NCBI GenBank assembly: GCA_022478985.1
Contig: JAKSZP010017401.1
Location: forward strand, 1-64,000
Reading direction: 5' to 3'
Origin: Massospora cicadina
Lineage: Eukaryota > Entomophthoromycota > Entomophthoromycetes > Entomophthorales > Entomophthoraceae
Length of the DNA: 64,000 nt
Positions 11,843 through 23,130 of the stretch are shown here, piece after piece. Under the pieces are notes generated by a model, which saw only the letters and a program-made list of their open reading frames with translations, searched no databases and was not told the DNA's origin. Made by a program: the position numbers and the translations under genes. Within the stretch, counting starts at the first letter, position 1; every line of letters begins with the position of its first letter.

Positions 11843-12350
11843 TTTTGATCTTCCAGCGATTTGGATAGGAACTGATGGATTTGTTGCACATAGATTAAAC
11901 CCAGTATTACAATGAGTGGACAATATGAGGGTTGTCATTCCTGAACAGACGTAATAAAGTATATTTAATGAAGACAAAGATATCAGCGCACCAAACTTTT
12001 TTTGAATTGCAGAGTCCAAAACATTGTCTCTTCAATTTTTCCTGTAGAATCCACTACATGTTATCAACTAAAAACCCTTTCCCTTCTTTGGTTTCCTCTT
12101 TTTTACTCATCTCACTGACCAATATTTGGCCCATCTATGCAGCTAGTTAGGTTTCCAATTTCCATCATGCTTGTCTCATCATTGGGAACTCTGGCAGAAT
12201 CCCCATATTTTGGCTGAAACAAAACTGCTTATCATTGACCCATACCAAACTATGGTAAATATCAAATGCACTAAACTCAATATTGGCAGATAAACGATGA
12301 TCTGCCAAAATAATTTGGTATTATTGTCTAATCATATAAATTTCCCAACA
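11843..12350 (-). repeat. R2 5' LTR
   Basis: 508 bp. On the minus strand it starts TGTTGGGAAATTTATATGAT, very like the LTR starts of R3, R5 and R8. The internal end has CA changed to AA, whereas the other copy keeps CA. Confidence 0.87.
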
Positions 12351-13282
12351 TACCCTATTACTTATTAATTTATGTCAGCGCAGGACAATAGATTATTAAA
12401 AAATTAAAGGGTGATAAGGACATTTAGGCCACAGTTTTGGTGATTAATAGAAAAGGAAATGGGGGTTGCACCAGAAAGGATTAAGGATTTAATCAACTAT
12501 CCTTAAAATAACAAAAAGCAAAGGGTCCCAGTAAATTTATCCTTAGAAATTTAATATGTCTTTAGTGATTACATATAACGTCTTGGGCTGAAGGGCTATA
12601 TAGTTCATAGTAACCAATTGAAACTTATAACTATTAGTGAATATAATGAAATAGTTATTAAAAATTTTGTAGCTGGTCAAATCAAATACAACTCACCCAT
12701 TGAAAGATTTGTTGGCTAGCCATGGTTGAAGTCCGCTGATTAATGTAAGCCCTGGAAACTATTCTTCAGTTGGCTATATAGTCCATTGATAATCCAACTT
12801 TATCTGTTTATTAAATTATTTTTCCATGGTTACTGCATGGTGTCAGACAATAGTCATCTGGGTTTTATGCACATATAGTTGGAGGTAGCCAGTAAGCATT
12901 TCCAAGGTACTCAGCATTGATGATGAGATTTTTTAGATGGCGATAATTCATACTACAATATCACTAGTATCTTGGACTAGCTATATACATATGCCAACAT
13001 AGATTAAAGTGGATATAAGATTGATGTTCTCATGACTGTAGAGTTAAATATTCACAATAGCATCCATCCAATCTAATGGAACTGTTTTCTGGTGAAAGAG
13101 TAGTATCTAAATCCTTCACACTGGGTGGTGTAGTTTCATTTTATTTTTTCTTATCAAACTTGCAAAAGACTGGGTGGATTGATGTAGAACATGCTCAACT
13201 GATCATTACTGGACTTTTCTTCTTGAGGATTAAATTCCATATTGTGGTAGATTATTTCCTGTAGAATAGATTTAATGCAACA
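12351..13282 (-). other. R1 leader/gag remnant, nothing readable
   Basis: R1 resumes after R2. I see no protein motif on either strand. By position it should be the 5' end of the R1 internal region. Confidence 0.4.
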
Positions 13283-13303
13283 GCCCCCTGTAGTGAGAAT
13301 CAC
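13283..13303 (-). other. R1 primer-binding site (degenerate)
   Basis: Minus strand reads GTGATTCTCACTACAGGGGGC, matching R5's TGGTGCTCACTACAGGGGGC with two changes in the first part. It places the R1 5' LTR immediately to the right. Confidence 0.65.
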
Positions 13304-13305
13304 AA

Positions 13306-13398
13306 TGTAGTGGGTGGTAACGCAAACTACTGCATAGGTTATAGTTCATCCTTGGAACTCCTTTAATCTCCCTTGATTGTATGACCTCTGTCTCCTTA
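13306..13398 (-). repeat. R1 5' LTR, part cut off by R3
   Basis: Begins TG two bases after the primer-binding site and is interrupted at 13398 by R3. The remainder should continue at 28318 to about 28500. No second copy exists in the window for comparison, so the extent is inferred only from the primer-binding site. Confidence 0.45.
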
Positions 13399-14142
13399 TG
13401 TGGGAATTTTATATGACCACATTATCTAGCTTGGGATTGATTAAACTTCAATTTATTAGTATATTTCTTTATTTATTTACTTAGATTAAAATTAAAACTT
13501 AAAACACTTGTTTAAATACACTTGATCATTAAGAAATAAATACTGATTGAATGATATATTGTAATTTACAAATGATGCAAATCTGGTGATAGATTAATTG
13601 TAATCTCACATGGATCGTTGCCAATGATATGGATATGATTAAGTCAGCTCTGAATGGCACTAACTTATGGTAATTTGATTGGTTAGGGTAGCCGATGTGA
13701 CAGCTGGACAAAATGGCATTTAATCATACTATTTTTTGTGAAAATTAACTGAGGTTTTCCTGAAACTGAACCTTATCTTTTTTGTCATTAGGCGTGCAAA
13801 GATGATCGTGATAATTGCAATTATTATAACATACGCACATAATGCTCTTGCCTACATAACCCCTAATTTTTATAATATTTTACACCATACAGTTATATCT
13901 TGTTTTATTGTCTGCTTTCAGTTGATGGTATCAAGTATACATTTATTTTTCTAAGTGTCAATTGCAAGAATTAGACAAAAGTTACTTGTTTTATCAGTAT
14001 CTGCCTGAGTAGGGCAAAGTTACTCAAGATTAGAAACTCATCTTGGCTAGTTGTTGTCATACATCTAGCAAGTCCATAAATCAAATAGAGAACTACCAGT
14101 TAATTGAACTTGTTCACCAGTAGAAACCCCGCAGTTTTTACA
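13399..14142 (+). repeat. R3 5' LTR
   Basis: 744 bp, TGTGGGAATTTTATATGACC ... TTACA-type ends. Shared blocks with 27572-28317 include CAGTTGATGGTATCAAGTAT, TTTCTAAGTGTCAATTGC, TATCAGTATCTG and ACCAGTAGAAACC. Confidence 0.88.
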
Positions 14143-14144
14143 TT

Positions 14145-14161
14145 TGGTTCTCATTAGAGGG
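14145..14161 (+). other. R3 primer-binding site
   Basis: TGGTTCTCATTAGAGGG, two bases after the LTR. It is a decayed form of the consensus TGGTGCTCACTACAGGG. Confidence 0.7.
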
Positions 14162-14260
14162 GAAGGGTTGATTTTTGCCTAAAATTCTGAATGACAAATT
14201 AATACACTTATATGGAGCATGTAAGCAATCAGAAAGAGCAATCATCAGAAGCAAGCCATG

Positions 14261-14265
14261 GTAAT
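14261..14265. repeat. R4 target-site duplication (left), GTAAT
   Basis: Identical pentamer at 20276-20280 directly after the 3' LTR. Confidence 0.85.
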
Positions 14266-14818
14266 TGCTAGGATTTCTACCCAAATTAGAGAGTCAGATG
14301 ATGTAATTGACGGGAATCAAGCTTGAGTCATCAAAATAGCTGAAACATTTATTGAAGGTAATTCTCAACAAATTAGAAAGCCCTATTGATATTGGTGACA
14401 ATCCTAGCTAATGCAGTCGCATAATACTCGTCCAAAATCCCCTATTTTTGAGTTCAAACCCAATCTATGCAGCAAATGAATCCCATTTGACGGAAATTAA
14501 TAACCTTCTCCAGAAACCCCAATTGATAATGAGAATAGATCTTAGCTTAGTATTTATGGAGATTGACCAAGAAAATTCCCATATAACTATCTTCCAAGCA
14601 ACAAACTTACTCTCTTTTACATTTTTAGTTTAAAATTGGCCTACTATTAATTACTTAGAAACGAAAATGATAGTTTGGATTTTATGACTTCAGGGAGTTA
14701 ACCTAAGTAAAGACTTTCTGGACAAGAAAAGCAATTTAAGTATAATCCAGCACCCAGGAACTTTGAGTTTCCTGGACTTAAAAAACGGGAAAGTGGTCAA
14801 AACCCCTTAGTCCTGACA
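14266..14818 (+). repeat. R4 5' LTR
   Basis: 553 bp, TG...CA, aligned with 19718-20275. Shared blocks include CTAATGCAGTCGCATA, TTAGCTTAGTAT, GGAGATTGACC, AAAGACTTTCTGGACAAG and AAACCCCTTAGTC. Its U3 palindromes have decayed compared with the 3' copy. Confidence 0.92.
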
Positions 14819-14822
14819 AAAC

Positions 14823-14839
14823 TGGTGCTCCCTGCCAGG
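14823..14839 (+). other. R4 primer-binding site
   Basis: TGGTGCTCCCTGCCAGG, four bases after the LTR. The first eight bases equal the consensus used by the other elements. The remainder differs, which suggests a related but different tRNA acceptor. Confidence 0.75.
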
Positions 14840-14899
14840 TTTACCCTTTCATGGTGCAACTATATTTACAATGAATAATAACTATTAGGCATCAGATCT

Positions 14900-15800
14900 C
14901 TCTTTAGATCATCAACGCCTTAGACTCTTGGTAAAGTTACCTGCTATGATGCGCGAGATAAGGCAAAGAATTCTTGCTCTTGAGCAACAACAACTCATAA
15001 TTCAAGATGTGACTACTGAGCTCAAAAGCGAGATTTGGCTGTTAATCCCTTACATCAACATAAAATTAGCCCTTCATGTCACCCACAATTAGGTAGACTC
15101 AATAATTGAAGATGTTATTGCCTTACAAAAAAATAGTGGACGCCCTCCACCCTTTTTGAAACTTCCAGCAATTTTAGTTCTTTTTAGTTGAAAACGTCCC
15201 CTCAGTGTCAGTTCACATTCTTCAGTCGTTTACCCCCCAGTGGCACATTAAAACAGTTATTCAAAGAGAATTACGTCCCAGGCGAAGGGAGTATTTTCTT
15301 ATTCCTATTTTGTTATGAAAGTGCTATGGAGGAAGCCACCACCCAACGGCTCAAACACTTAATTAACTTTATTAGCCGCGTATCTCAAGACATTATGGTA
15401 CCTCTCCTAATGCATTTCAAGACTTGGGATGACACCAAAACTGCCTTACTTTGGGAATTCAGGAGCGACCTAACTTTATCTAACCAAAAGCAAGCTTTAT
15501 ATTTAAGCTTTAAAAAAAGAGAAACCATCATTAAGTTTGCAGACGTTTTTACATTAACGCTCAAACATTTTTAAAAAAATGTCTTACTAAAGTTGGTGCT
15601 ATCACTACCTCGTTTTCTGCGTTTATGAATATGCCTAATATATTTTATCTTAAAGAGGTTAAGTCTAACTTAACGTTTCTCCTACATATCAAAACAGCCA
15701 ATTTGAAATTTTTGCCCAGCTACTCAAACCCACTGGTCCCCCTCGTTTTAATAATAAACAGCCTCAGCCCCAAATGTTAGCAGTTACCCCTCCTGATTCG
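14900..15800 (+). pseudogene. R4 gag, decayed
   Basis: The longest readable piece is the 128-codon frame 15188-15574, containing KETIIKFADVF-like and TLSNQKQALYLSFKK segments plus FISRVSQDIM and MHFKTWDDTKTALLWEF. This is consistent with a Ty3-type capsid region (a W plus helical segments). Upstream (about 14940-15120) are coiled-coil-like fragments. I do not see a clear CCHC knuckle. Confidence 0.55.
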
Positions 15801-16199
15801 CCTCCCCCAAAAATTGTCCTGCACTTTTTTCAAGAGAAACAATCTTACTTTAGACACTTGTTCATCTTCCAACGTAGGTCAGCAAAATATCAGTCAGTAT
15901 AAGGCAGAAGGCACCCCTAAACTGATGACTGTCATCTGCCTCAAGACCCTTGTACTAGCTCTAGTTCCATGCCAGCATCTCTGGATGCTTTGTGTTAATG
16001 GCACATGTAGAAATCGACGTACCCCTTTCTATCTAAGTAAATAAAGATCTTCATCTTCCTTATTTTTATGTTGGTCTGTTACTAATTAACTCTTGGTGGT
16101 CAGTTCCTCTATGGAAAACAAGCGCTGGAAGACAAAACCTTCAAAAAGCATTTTACAGCCTGATCTTAGCCGCAGTAAACTTCTCCGCTTGCTTTACTA

Positions 16200-17090
16200 G
16201 AAATCTCCCATGAAAGTTTACTTTCCGTTAATTCTCAATTTGTCTCTTTGATGGATTTGAGTAGAGGTAGTCATTTATAAGGTTAAAGTCTTACCAATAA
16301 TTAATACCAGCTCATCAGTTAATTTTATATCCTATCAAGTTATCCAAAAAATAAAGATGGATTCAGACTTGATTCAAAACGCTTAATATGGGGCAGCCAG
16401 TAGTCAGATGACTAAAGCAATTGGGGCATATTCTGCTCACCTCTCCAATTTGTAAAGCTTCTAATTATTGTCCCACTATAGCATTAGAAAATGATAATTA
16501 CGAGTTGCTTATTGGAGTCTAACTGATGCAGGAGTTCAATTGCATCATTAACCTTAAGAAAAAGTACCTTTCACTATTAGGTTATTGGATCCCATTACTA
16601 TTTGAACTCCAGATCAAGAGTGAAGGAGCCCAAAAAAATAACCCGCCTCCTGGAATAACCGTTCTCCATTTGTAAAGTCAAATATCAAGACTTGGGAGAA
16701 AAAACTAAGTTACCCCCTGAGGCTGTGGACGCCAAAGATGTGATCCCTCTATATGCTCCCATCCTATTATAATACCCTCTGGCTCACAAGTGTTTGTGGA
16801 TACTGGGATCAAGGTTTTAACCACTCTTAATCAAATTTTGGAGCTAAGTGGAAATCCAAATCCTTTAATCAAAGAAGCGTTGACATGCCTAGGGATTTTA
16901 ATCCTGCCTATGGGAAACTCTCTTTATCTCATTAAAGATTCTAATGAACCAAATTCTTCAAGTCCCTCTGTATGCCCCTATTGCTTACATAAATTTATGT
17001 CCCATTGAGAATATCACCGATGTGAGTTGTTTTAGCTCTTTACAAAATTTGGGGTTTGCTCCCCACCCACCATAGCTCTAATCAAATGTA
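16200..17090 (+). pseudogene. R4 protease and protease-RT linker, eroded
   Basis: Around 16245-16270 LMDLSRGSHL sits where a retropepsin active site (LMDSG-type) would be. A 72-codon frame at 16790-17008 (FVDTGIKVLTTLNQILEL) belongs to the linker between protease and RT. The active site is disrupted, so identification rests mainly on position between gag and RT. Confidence 0.45.
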
Positions 17091-17099
17091 GAATTGCAG

Positions 17100-17810
17100 A
17101 TAATCTCACCCCTAACAAACGTGAGAACGTTGAAGACCTCCTTTAGGAGTATGGGGATATTTTTTTGGATCAAGTGACTATGGGAAAATATCTGGGATAT
17201 TTAACCAAATTGAGACTGAGGTTCGCTTTCCATTCAAATCCCAGCCATACTGCAAATCCAAAGTTGAGGATTCTCAAGTGTCCTTAGAGTTACAGTAACT
17301 GCTGGAGGCCGGTTTACTGGAGCCTTCTAAAAGCCCATGTTCTTCTCCACTACTAATAATTCTGAAAAAGGATGGTGGCCATCATGTTATCATGGATTAT
17401 TGCTGCCTCATTATCGCACAAAAAGATTGCTATCCTCTTCCATGTATAGAAAATTCCTTATTCTTGATGTCAGGATCCCACTATTTCTTGGCTATTAATC
17501 TTTTCAGTGGATACTAGCAAGTTAATTTGTTGCAGGTTGATCGTGAAAAATGAGCTCCTATCTCAAGTGAAAGAACTATTGAAGCCCAAATGAATGCTGC
17601 ATGGGTTATGTAACGCTCCTGCTACCTTCCAACGTGCCATGGATGGACTCTTAGGCGATTTAAAACGCTCTTGTGTGCTAGTTTATCTAGACGATAATTG
17701 TTTTAATAACCTTTAACAAGCATCTGATCATCTCAGGAAAGTTTTCCAGCAGTTAAGAAAATCATTTTTAAAACTAAAGCTATCAAAATGCTCCTTATTT
17801 CATAGTGAAA
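17100..17810 (+). pseudogene. R4 reverse transcriptase
   Basis: Blocks in order are LLEAGLLEPSKSPCSSPLLI (from about 17300), ILKKDGGHHVIMDYCCLI, DCYPLP, HYFLAINLFSGY, then PATFQRAMDGLLGDLKRSCV and VLVYLDDNCF. The YLDD catalytic motif is intact at 17684-17695. The Trp expected after SGY is a TAG stop, consistent with TGG to TAG. At least one frameshift separates the two halves. Confidence 0.85.
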
Positions 17811-17959
17811 GGGTTTTTAGCCATAAGGTAATTAAAGCTGGAATATCCCAAAGGATGACAAGGTCCTGGCCTTTTCTAAGATGTCCCCCCTAAATCCCTA
17901 CGATAAATACAAGTTTTCTTAGGGATGATGGGATTTTAGTACCAGTTTATCTCCCTTTT

Positions 17960-18490
17960 TATCGATACCCCTGAGCCTCTAGTATAATTTATTGAACAAA
18001 AGGATACCTTTCCAGTGGAAAGAAGAGCAACAGCAGGCTTTCAACTGCTACAAATATCTCTCTCCCACTCTCCAAAACTGATTTATCTGAAACTAATAAA
18101 TTCTTTCTCCTAATTACCAAAGCTAGTGATATTCCCATTGGAGCTATACTATTGCAGCACAATGAAAACTTAGTAGGCCATCTATCGCCTACTATAGCAA
18201 AAAACTAATCAGAGTTTAACATACATATAGTGTTACAGAATGTGAATCCTTAGTGGTATTACTGGCTATTAAGCATTTCTGACCTTAAATACATGAAATA
18301 TTTTACCATAATCACTAATCAAACTTTCTTACAATGGCTACAGCAAATGAAGGACCCTGATGGGAGGCTAATCTGCTGAGCGTTAAAACTTCAAAACTAC
18401 GATTTTTTTATTATTCATTGACTAGGGCCAATACACTAAAACATGGTTTGCCTATCCTGCCTCCTCATATTAACTTCAACTGAACCTGAA
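17960..18490 (+). pseudogene. R4 RNase H
   Basis: Lies directly after RT with readable pieces such as PLQWKEEQQQAF-like text near 18015, a segment reading as YYSKKL near 18195, and the C-terminal LKLQNYDFFIIH block near 18390-18420. No continuous frame remains. Family is inferred from these blocks and from position. Confidence 0.6.
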
Positions 18491-18497
18491 AAGGGGA

Positions 18498-19430
18498 TTG
18501 ACTCTACGACCTCCTTACTCAATTGCAATTATGGAAAGACAAATTCCTGACTCTTCAAAAGGAATTAGAAAAAAGCTTGGCAATATTTTTAAGTCAAAAA
18601 CGGTCAACTGTACAATTTCATGTCCCAAAAAAAGTTGCCCTATATACGACCTTTGGATTGAACTGGCATCATATTGGAGGGAAATTAGCAAGTCAGCCAC
18701 GGGGAATTTGGAAGACTTACCAGTGTCTCAAGACTCATTTTTAATAGAAAGGAATGCTTGTTTCAGTCCAAGATGCATTATAGTTCTTCCTGTATGTAAA
18801 AGTCAAGTTGGGCCTAAACCCGCTCTCAACATCCAGTGGTTTCACCTTGTGAACCCTTCCATATTATTAGCATTGATGTTGTGGGATCTCTCCCTTGAGC
18901 CTATAATGGTCATTACTCCTTCTTTTTAGCCGTGGATCAATTAACTAAGTGGATTGAAGCTGTATCACTACCATCTGCTTTGACAAAGGCTATCAACACA
19001 ATCTTATATAATTGAATATGACCCAGTATGCATGCCCTAACATAATTCTCTTTGATAACGGTCAAAACTTCCAATTATTGCTATTGAATGATTTAGCCAA
19101 ACTAATGGGATCCACACAGGTGTTTTTCACTACATACCATCCTGCAAAAAATGGAATGGTATATCAGGTGAATAGTACCCTAACTGCCACCCTCTGCAAA
19201 ATGGCCATGACCAACCCTCTTCACTGGCCCCAATATTTGCCTAGTACAATTCTGGTCTACAGAATAAGCCATCACCAAATGATTAAGATGTCACCTTTAC
19301 AGGTTTTGTATGGAAGAAATCCCCAGTTGCCTTCTAAAGTTCAGGCCATGTTGGACCAAGCTTTACCTTGTGCCCCTGAAGTTATTATGCAAAGCATTGT
19401 CAATAAAACATTCTAACTTTAGGCTCTAGC
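18498..19430 (+). pseudogene. R4 integrase
   Basis: The core begins IISIDVVGSLP (first Asp, about 18855) followed by FLAVDQLTKWIEA. IILFDNGQNF (second Asp, about 19040) and YHPAKNGMVYQVNSTL (about 19135) follow, in the 134-codon frame 19012-19416, which also holds YLPSTILVYRISHHQMIKMS and LYGRNPQLPSKVQ. The expected catalytic Glu (G.VE..N) is Tyr here, so the enzyme is dead even where the frame is open. Upstream at 18640-18790 is the eroded zinc-binding region. Confidence 0.85.
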
Positions 19431-19703
19431 TTCCAAGAACTTAACTGCTACAACTAGTAGAGAAACAAGTCAGTTTAGTGTCAAAAATGAACCTTTAAGA
19501 ATTCCAGCTGGGTGCCCTAGTCCTTTTCTACCACCATCAGCTGGGAGGTCATGATAACAAAATGGGCACCAATTGGTAGGGGCCCAAAAAGTCCTCTATA
19601 ATTGGGGCAACAAACGCACAAATATAGAGGACATTCAGGGTACTGTGGTAATTTGCGTACATAGTCATTTTCTCTGTCCGTTTTCCCCCTACGCCAATAT
19701 CTA

Positions 19704-19717
19704 GATGGGGGCTTTGT
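19704..19717 (+). other. R4 polypurine tract region
   Basis: GATGGGGG followed by CTTTGT directly before the 3' LTR. The last bases are no longer purine, so the exact tract end is uncertain. Confidence 0.5.
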
Positions 19718-20275
19718 TGTGAATGCTACCAAATTTGAGAATCAGATGAGGTAGTTTATGGGAATCGAACCTGAGCTGTCAAAATAGCTGGAACTATTAT
19801 TGGGGATAATCCCCCAACAGATTACCAACCCTATTGATATTGGGGACAATCCCCAACTAATGCAGTCGCATATTACACGCCCCAAACCCCCTAATATTGG
19901 GGTTTAAGCCCAGTCTATGTGGCAAAAGAATCAAATCTGACAGAAATATACAACCTGCTCCAGAATTCCCAATTAATAATAAGATTATATATCTTAGCTT
20001 AGTATGTATGGAGATTGACCTAGAAAAACTCCCATATATTAGTGTTTCTAAGCAATAAACTTCTCTCTTTTTTCCTTATTTTAAGTTAAAATTGGCCTAC
20101 CTCTAAATTACTTAAGAAAAAATCAAAGTTAGAGTTTTACAACTCCAGGGATAGTAACTTATTAAAGACTTTCTGGACAAGGAAAGCAATTAAGTATAAT
20201 CCAGAACCCAGGAACTTGAGGTATTCTGGTTTAAAAATAAACGGGACAAGTGGTTAAAACCCCTTAGTCATTACA
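19718..20275 (+). repeat. R4 3' LTR with paired palindromes
   Basis: 558 bp, partner of 14266-14818. The U3 region has two perfect palindromes with 3-4 bp loops, TTGGGGATAATCCCCCAA (19800-19817) and TTGGGGACAATCCCCAA (19840-19856), and a third half-site (ATTGGGG) near 19893. These look like binding sites for a dimeric regulator. Confidence 0.9.
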
Positions 20276-20280
20276 GTAAT
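20276..20280. repeat. R4 target-site duplication (right), GTAAT
   Basis: Perfect match to 14261-14265. R3 sequence resumes here. Confidence 0.85.
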
Positions 20281-22458
20281 ATATTCACTTAGAGACTTTT
20301 ATACTGGGGATTACAAATATACATCTATTGAATATTGAACTCAATGTAAGGGAAGTTTCCATTTATGAGCCACCCTTGGAATGGACTGAGATAGTTTGAC
20401 CAAAAAAGAGAACATCTTATGAGAGGTTTTTAAATTTTCTAAACAGTGGGTTGTATTGGGGCTGTGTTCTATTCCACCACAAAACTAATCAAGAGGAGTG
20501 ATGACATCACTTTTTAAAAATATTCTACATATGAATACATTGACTCTTTTGGGATATTTATAACTTTTGGTAATATTGATGTCTATGTTATCAAGAATGT
20601 AAAACCCAGGACTAGAAATATGATAATTATTCAAACCAGACATCTAGGCAGTGATTGACTATCTGATCACATACTCGCAGAACAGTAACACCCAGCAGCA
20701 AACGTTAATGTGGAAATTAATGCTAGCTTACAGAATATCCAGTCAGGTTTAATTTCACGTCACAGTGTGTTCAGCATTCAAAAACTCAAAAATTAAGAAT
20801 TTTTTGAGCATGTTGAATACAAATCTTTTAGGTATTGTTAAATAAATTATCAGTCATCTTGGATTAAATCAGTAATGGAAGAACAATGTGGATAACAATG
20901 TCAATCAAAAAAAGCTAATATTGCCAAATTAGTCTAGGCATAAACCAACACCAAACCAATGGTAGCCACCAATATCATTACCTCACTATTACTCTTGATT
21001 TGGTTAAAGGGAGATGGGAAATCAAGAGTACCATCAATAATATTGAAATCAGTAGATATACTCATGTGAGGATATGAAAGTAAAATTTGATAAAATTAGC
21101 ACTGAAGTAAAAATAAGTATAAAAGAATGCTTTGGAATTGTTGATTATTCTGATTTGAAATCACTAATATTTAAAGTAATCAATTTTACAATATGATGTT
21201 CAAGTATAAAAAATTAGCAAATTATTTAACCATTTATTTGATGTACAGAAGTGAGAGACCTCGCTTTGAAAGGAAATTGAGAACTTGAGAACCACTCTAG
21301 AAGGTGAAATATTAAAGAATCGTCAATTAAAGAAAAAGATTGAAAATGGTAGGGCTGGGAGGATAAATTACAAAATGATTGGATGACCTTCTATATTATA
21401 AGTGTAACTGCACTGGGGGGATAGCATGAGGCAGAATCATATAAATAACAATTGTCATCAATAAAAGTTGTAAGTTAGACCAAGAGTATAATTCAGCCTA
21501 TCTAGAAGATGCCACAAACATTTGAATCCCTTCCATAAATAACCTCAAAGCTCCACCATTGCCTTTATTCATACCAATTTGAAATACAGGACTATTTACT
21601 CTTAATGATCTAAGAGCACAATCAAACTCCACATATATCATCAGGATAATGCGAATGCCTTCTTTCAGTGATCAAAATGACTATGCATGGGTATGATAAT
21701 TGGTAGAAAGTTGTTAGCCTTGTGAAATGTCTTAATACCAAATGCAGAATCTGGTTGTAATATATATTTGTAGGAAAAACTGGAGCTATAAGGGAGCAAA
21801 AAAAACCCATTATTATAGAATTCAGAAGTCAGGAGTGTATAGCTTCTCAAAAGCAGGAATTTATGGGAATTCAGCTTAAGAAAGATGAAATAATGATTGC
21901 ATTTTCTGATTATTTCTATCAAGAAGCTCAGATTCTCGCTGGTGCCAATAGAATGAGTGATTTTAACGGAAAATTACATGACAAACGCTTTATGCCCTTA
22001 TAAAGATCTTCACCAAGCTATGGCTTTATCTCTTACCAGTTATTGTACCATTTATTAAATGGTAGAATATTTAAAGGTGTTATAAGAAACTTTAAATGAT
22101 ATATAGACCTATAAACTAAAATATCAAGCAAGTAACAACAATAGTTTAACCATTATCTAACAAACTCAGAGATTATGATAATCAAGGAAACCAGGATAAA
22201 TTGTTTAATGGAGCCAGACAGGCCAATAAGCTTTAAGAATTTGCAAAAATGTGGACAGACCAGACTCTTTTAATAACTGTGGACAAAGAAACCTAAAGAT
22301 CAGGGTATCTTGGTACAGCCAAAGGAGAAAAAGGAGACTTCTAAGGTGCAGGGGAAAAATCATGCGGTTTAGATGCAGAACTTTCTAGAACAGCAGATAA
22401 TCAAGTCTTCCCTGACACGCTTTTTGATTTCAAACAAAGCAGAGTTATTAGCAGATGA

Positions 22459-22476
22459 TTCACTGTTATATCCTTT
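22459..22476. repeat. Target-site duplication of mini-retroposon copy 2 (left)
   Basis: TTCACTGTTATATCCTTT, identical over 18 bp to 22521-22538. Confidence 0.85.
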
Positions 22477-22520
22477 TTTTAGTACTAGATGGTCCCAACC
22501 TGAGGGGGGATTAATCGATG
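22477..22520 (-). mobile_element. Mini-retroposon copy 2, inserted in R3
   Basis: 44 bp with the same core as copy 1 (plus-strand AGTACTAGATGGTCCCAACC, a G run, then ATCGATG). It differs from copy 1 at only a few positions. Flanked by a perfect 18-bp duplication TTCACTGTTATATCCTTT (22459-22476 and 22521-22538), unrelated to copy 1's duplication. The minus strand ends in an A run. This independent insertion shows that the short unit is a real mobile sequence. Confidence 0.85.
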
Positions 22521-22538
22521 TTCACTGTTATATCCTTT
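22521..22538. repeat. Target-site duplication of mini-retroposon copy 2 (right)
   Basis: Right-hand copy. Both mini-retroposon insertions have 18-bp duplications of the form ...TCNTTT at the A-tail side. Confidence 0.85.
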
Positions 22539-22869
22539 CATCAAGTGATTTTTCAAGGTATGAACGTGATAACTTGATCAAATCTATAAAGATCACTCAC
22601 AAAGCTGTGAATTAAGCAGCTCGTCCATATGTACATCAAATTGTAGACAAGGTTAAACAGATGAGGATGATCTAAAATGTTAAATACTAAGTTGAAAAAG
22701 ATTAACATATCAATTCTGATTGGTCTAGTAGAGAATTGTTACCAAGATATCCACTCAATTATGCAAATTCTTAATTTTGCTAGCTAATCTCATATATATT
22801 CATTAAATCATAATCTTTCTTACTTTTCTGAGTGTACATAAACATCCATTTTAAAAAACTGAGTCCCCA

Positions 22870-23130
22870 TCAGAGCAATTACCAACATTGGTGCGCTGAT
22901 CAATAATGTCTCTAGTAAATTGGTCAAACAAATGAAGGCCAAGCCAGAATTGGAACATTAAAAAGTACAGGACAGCTGGTCCTGACTCAACTACTTCTTC
23001 TGGAGCATATAATGTTTTGCCTCTATGGTTTGGATCCTTAGTTATGACAGCGCCGGCAATTGTTCAAGATAACCAAAATTATGGCATTCTTATCAGCACT
23101 GACTTCATGCATAAATATAGTATCAAGTGT
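22870..23130 (+). pseudogene. R3 retropepsin-like protease
   Basis: The active-site region reads NIGALINNVSSKLVKQM (about 22887-22935), aligned with R5 EMGAPVNIISTKLVEKL. The catalytic Asp is Asn. The C-terminal part AYNVLPLWFGS, APAIVQDNQNYGILIS and FMHKYSI (about 23010-23120) is typical of the fold and of this lineage. Confidence 0.75.

Larger units (their letters stand above)
4849..12350 (-). mobile_element. R2: Ty3-type LTR retrotransposon, minus strand, inserted in R1
   Basis: Bounded by two direct repeats (4849-5361 and 11843-12350) that align end to end. Flanking pentamers are GACCC (4844-4848) and TACCC (12351-12355), a target duplication with one mismatch. Minus-strand order from right to left is LTR, primer-binding site, gag, protease, RT, RNase H, integrase, an extra 1.35-kb region with an antisense reading frame, polypurine tract, LTR. 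Its pol resembles that of R5 and R3. All genes are broken, so the copy is dead. Confidence 0.88.
14266..20275 (+). mobile_element. R4: Ty3-type LTR retrotransposon nested in R3
   Basis: LTRs 14266-14818 and 19718-20275, with a perfect 5-bp target duplication GTAAT at 14261-14265 and 20276-20280. Internal order: primer-binding site, gag, protease, RT, RNase H, integrase. It belongs to a different lineage from R2/R3/R5 by LTR and pol sequence. It interrupts R3's leader, so it is younger than R3. Confidence 0.93.
20281..22860 (+). pseudogene. R3 gag region, decayed
   Basis: Internal region of R3 after R4. Charged, coiled-coil-like text occurs at about 21240-21340. The 80-codon frame 22373-22615 (QQIIKSSLTRFLISNKAELL) contains the second mini-retroposon insertion. 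No clear CCHC knuckle. Assigned to gag by position between the primer-binding site and protease. Confidence 0.5.
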
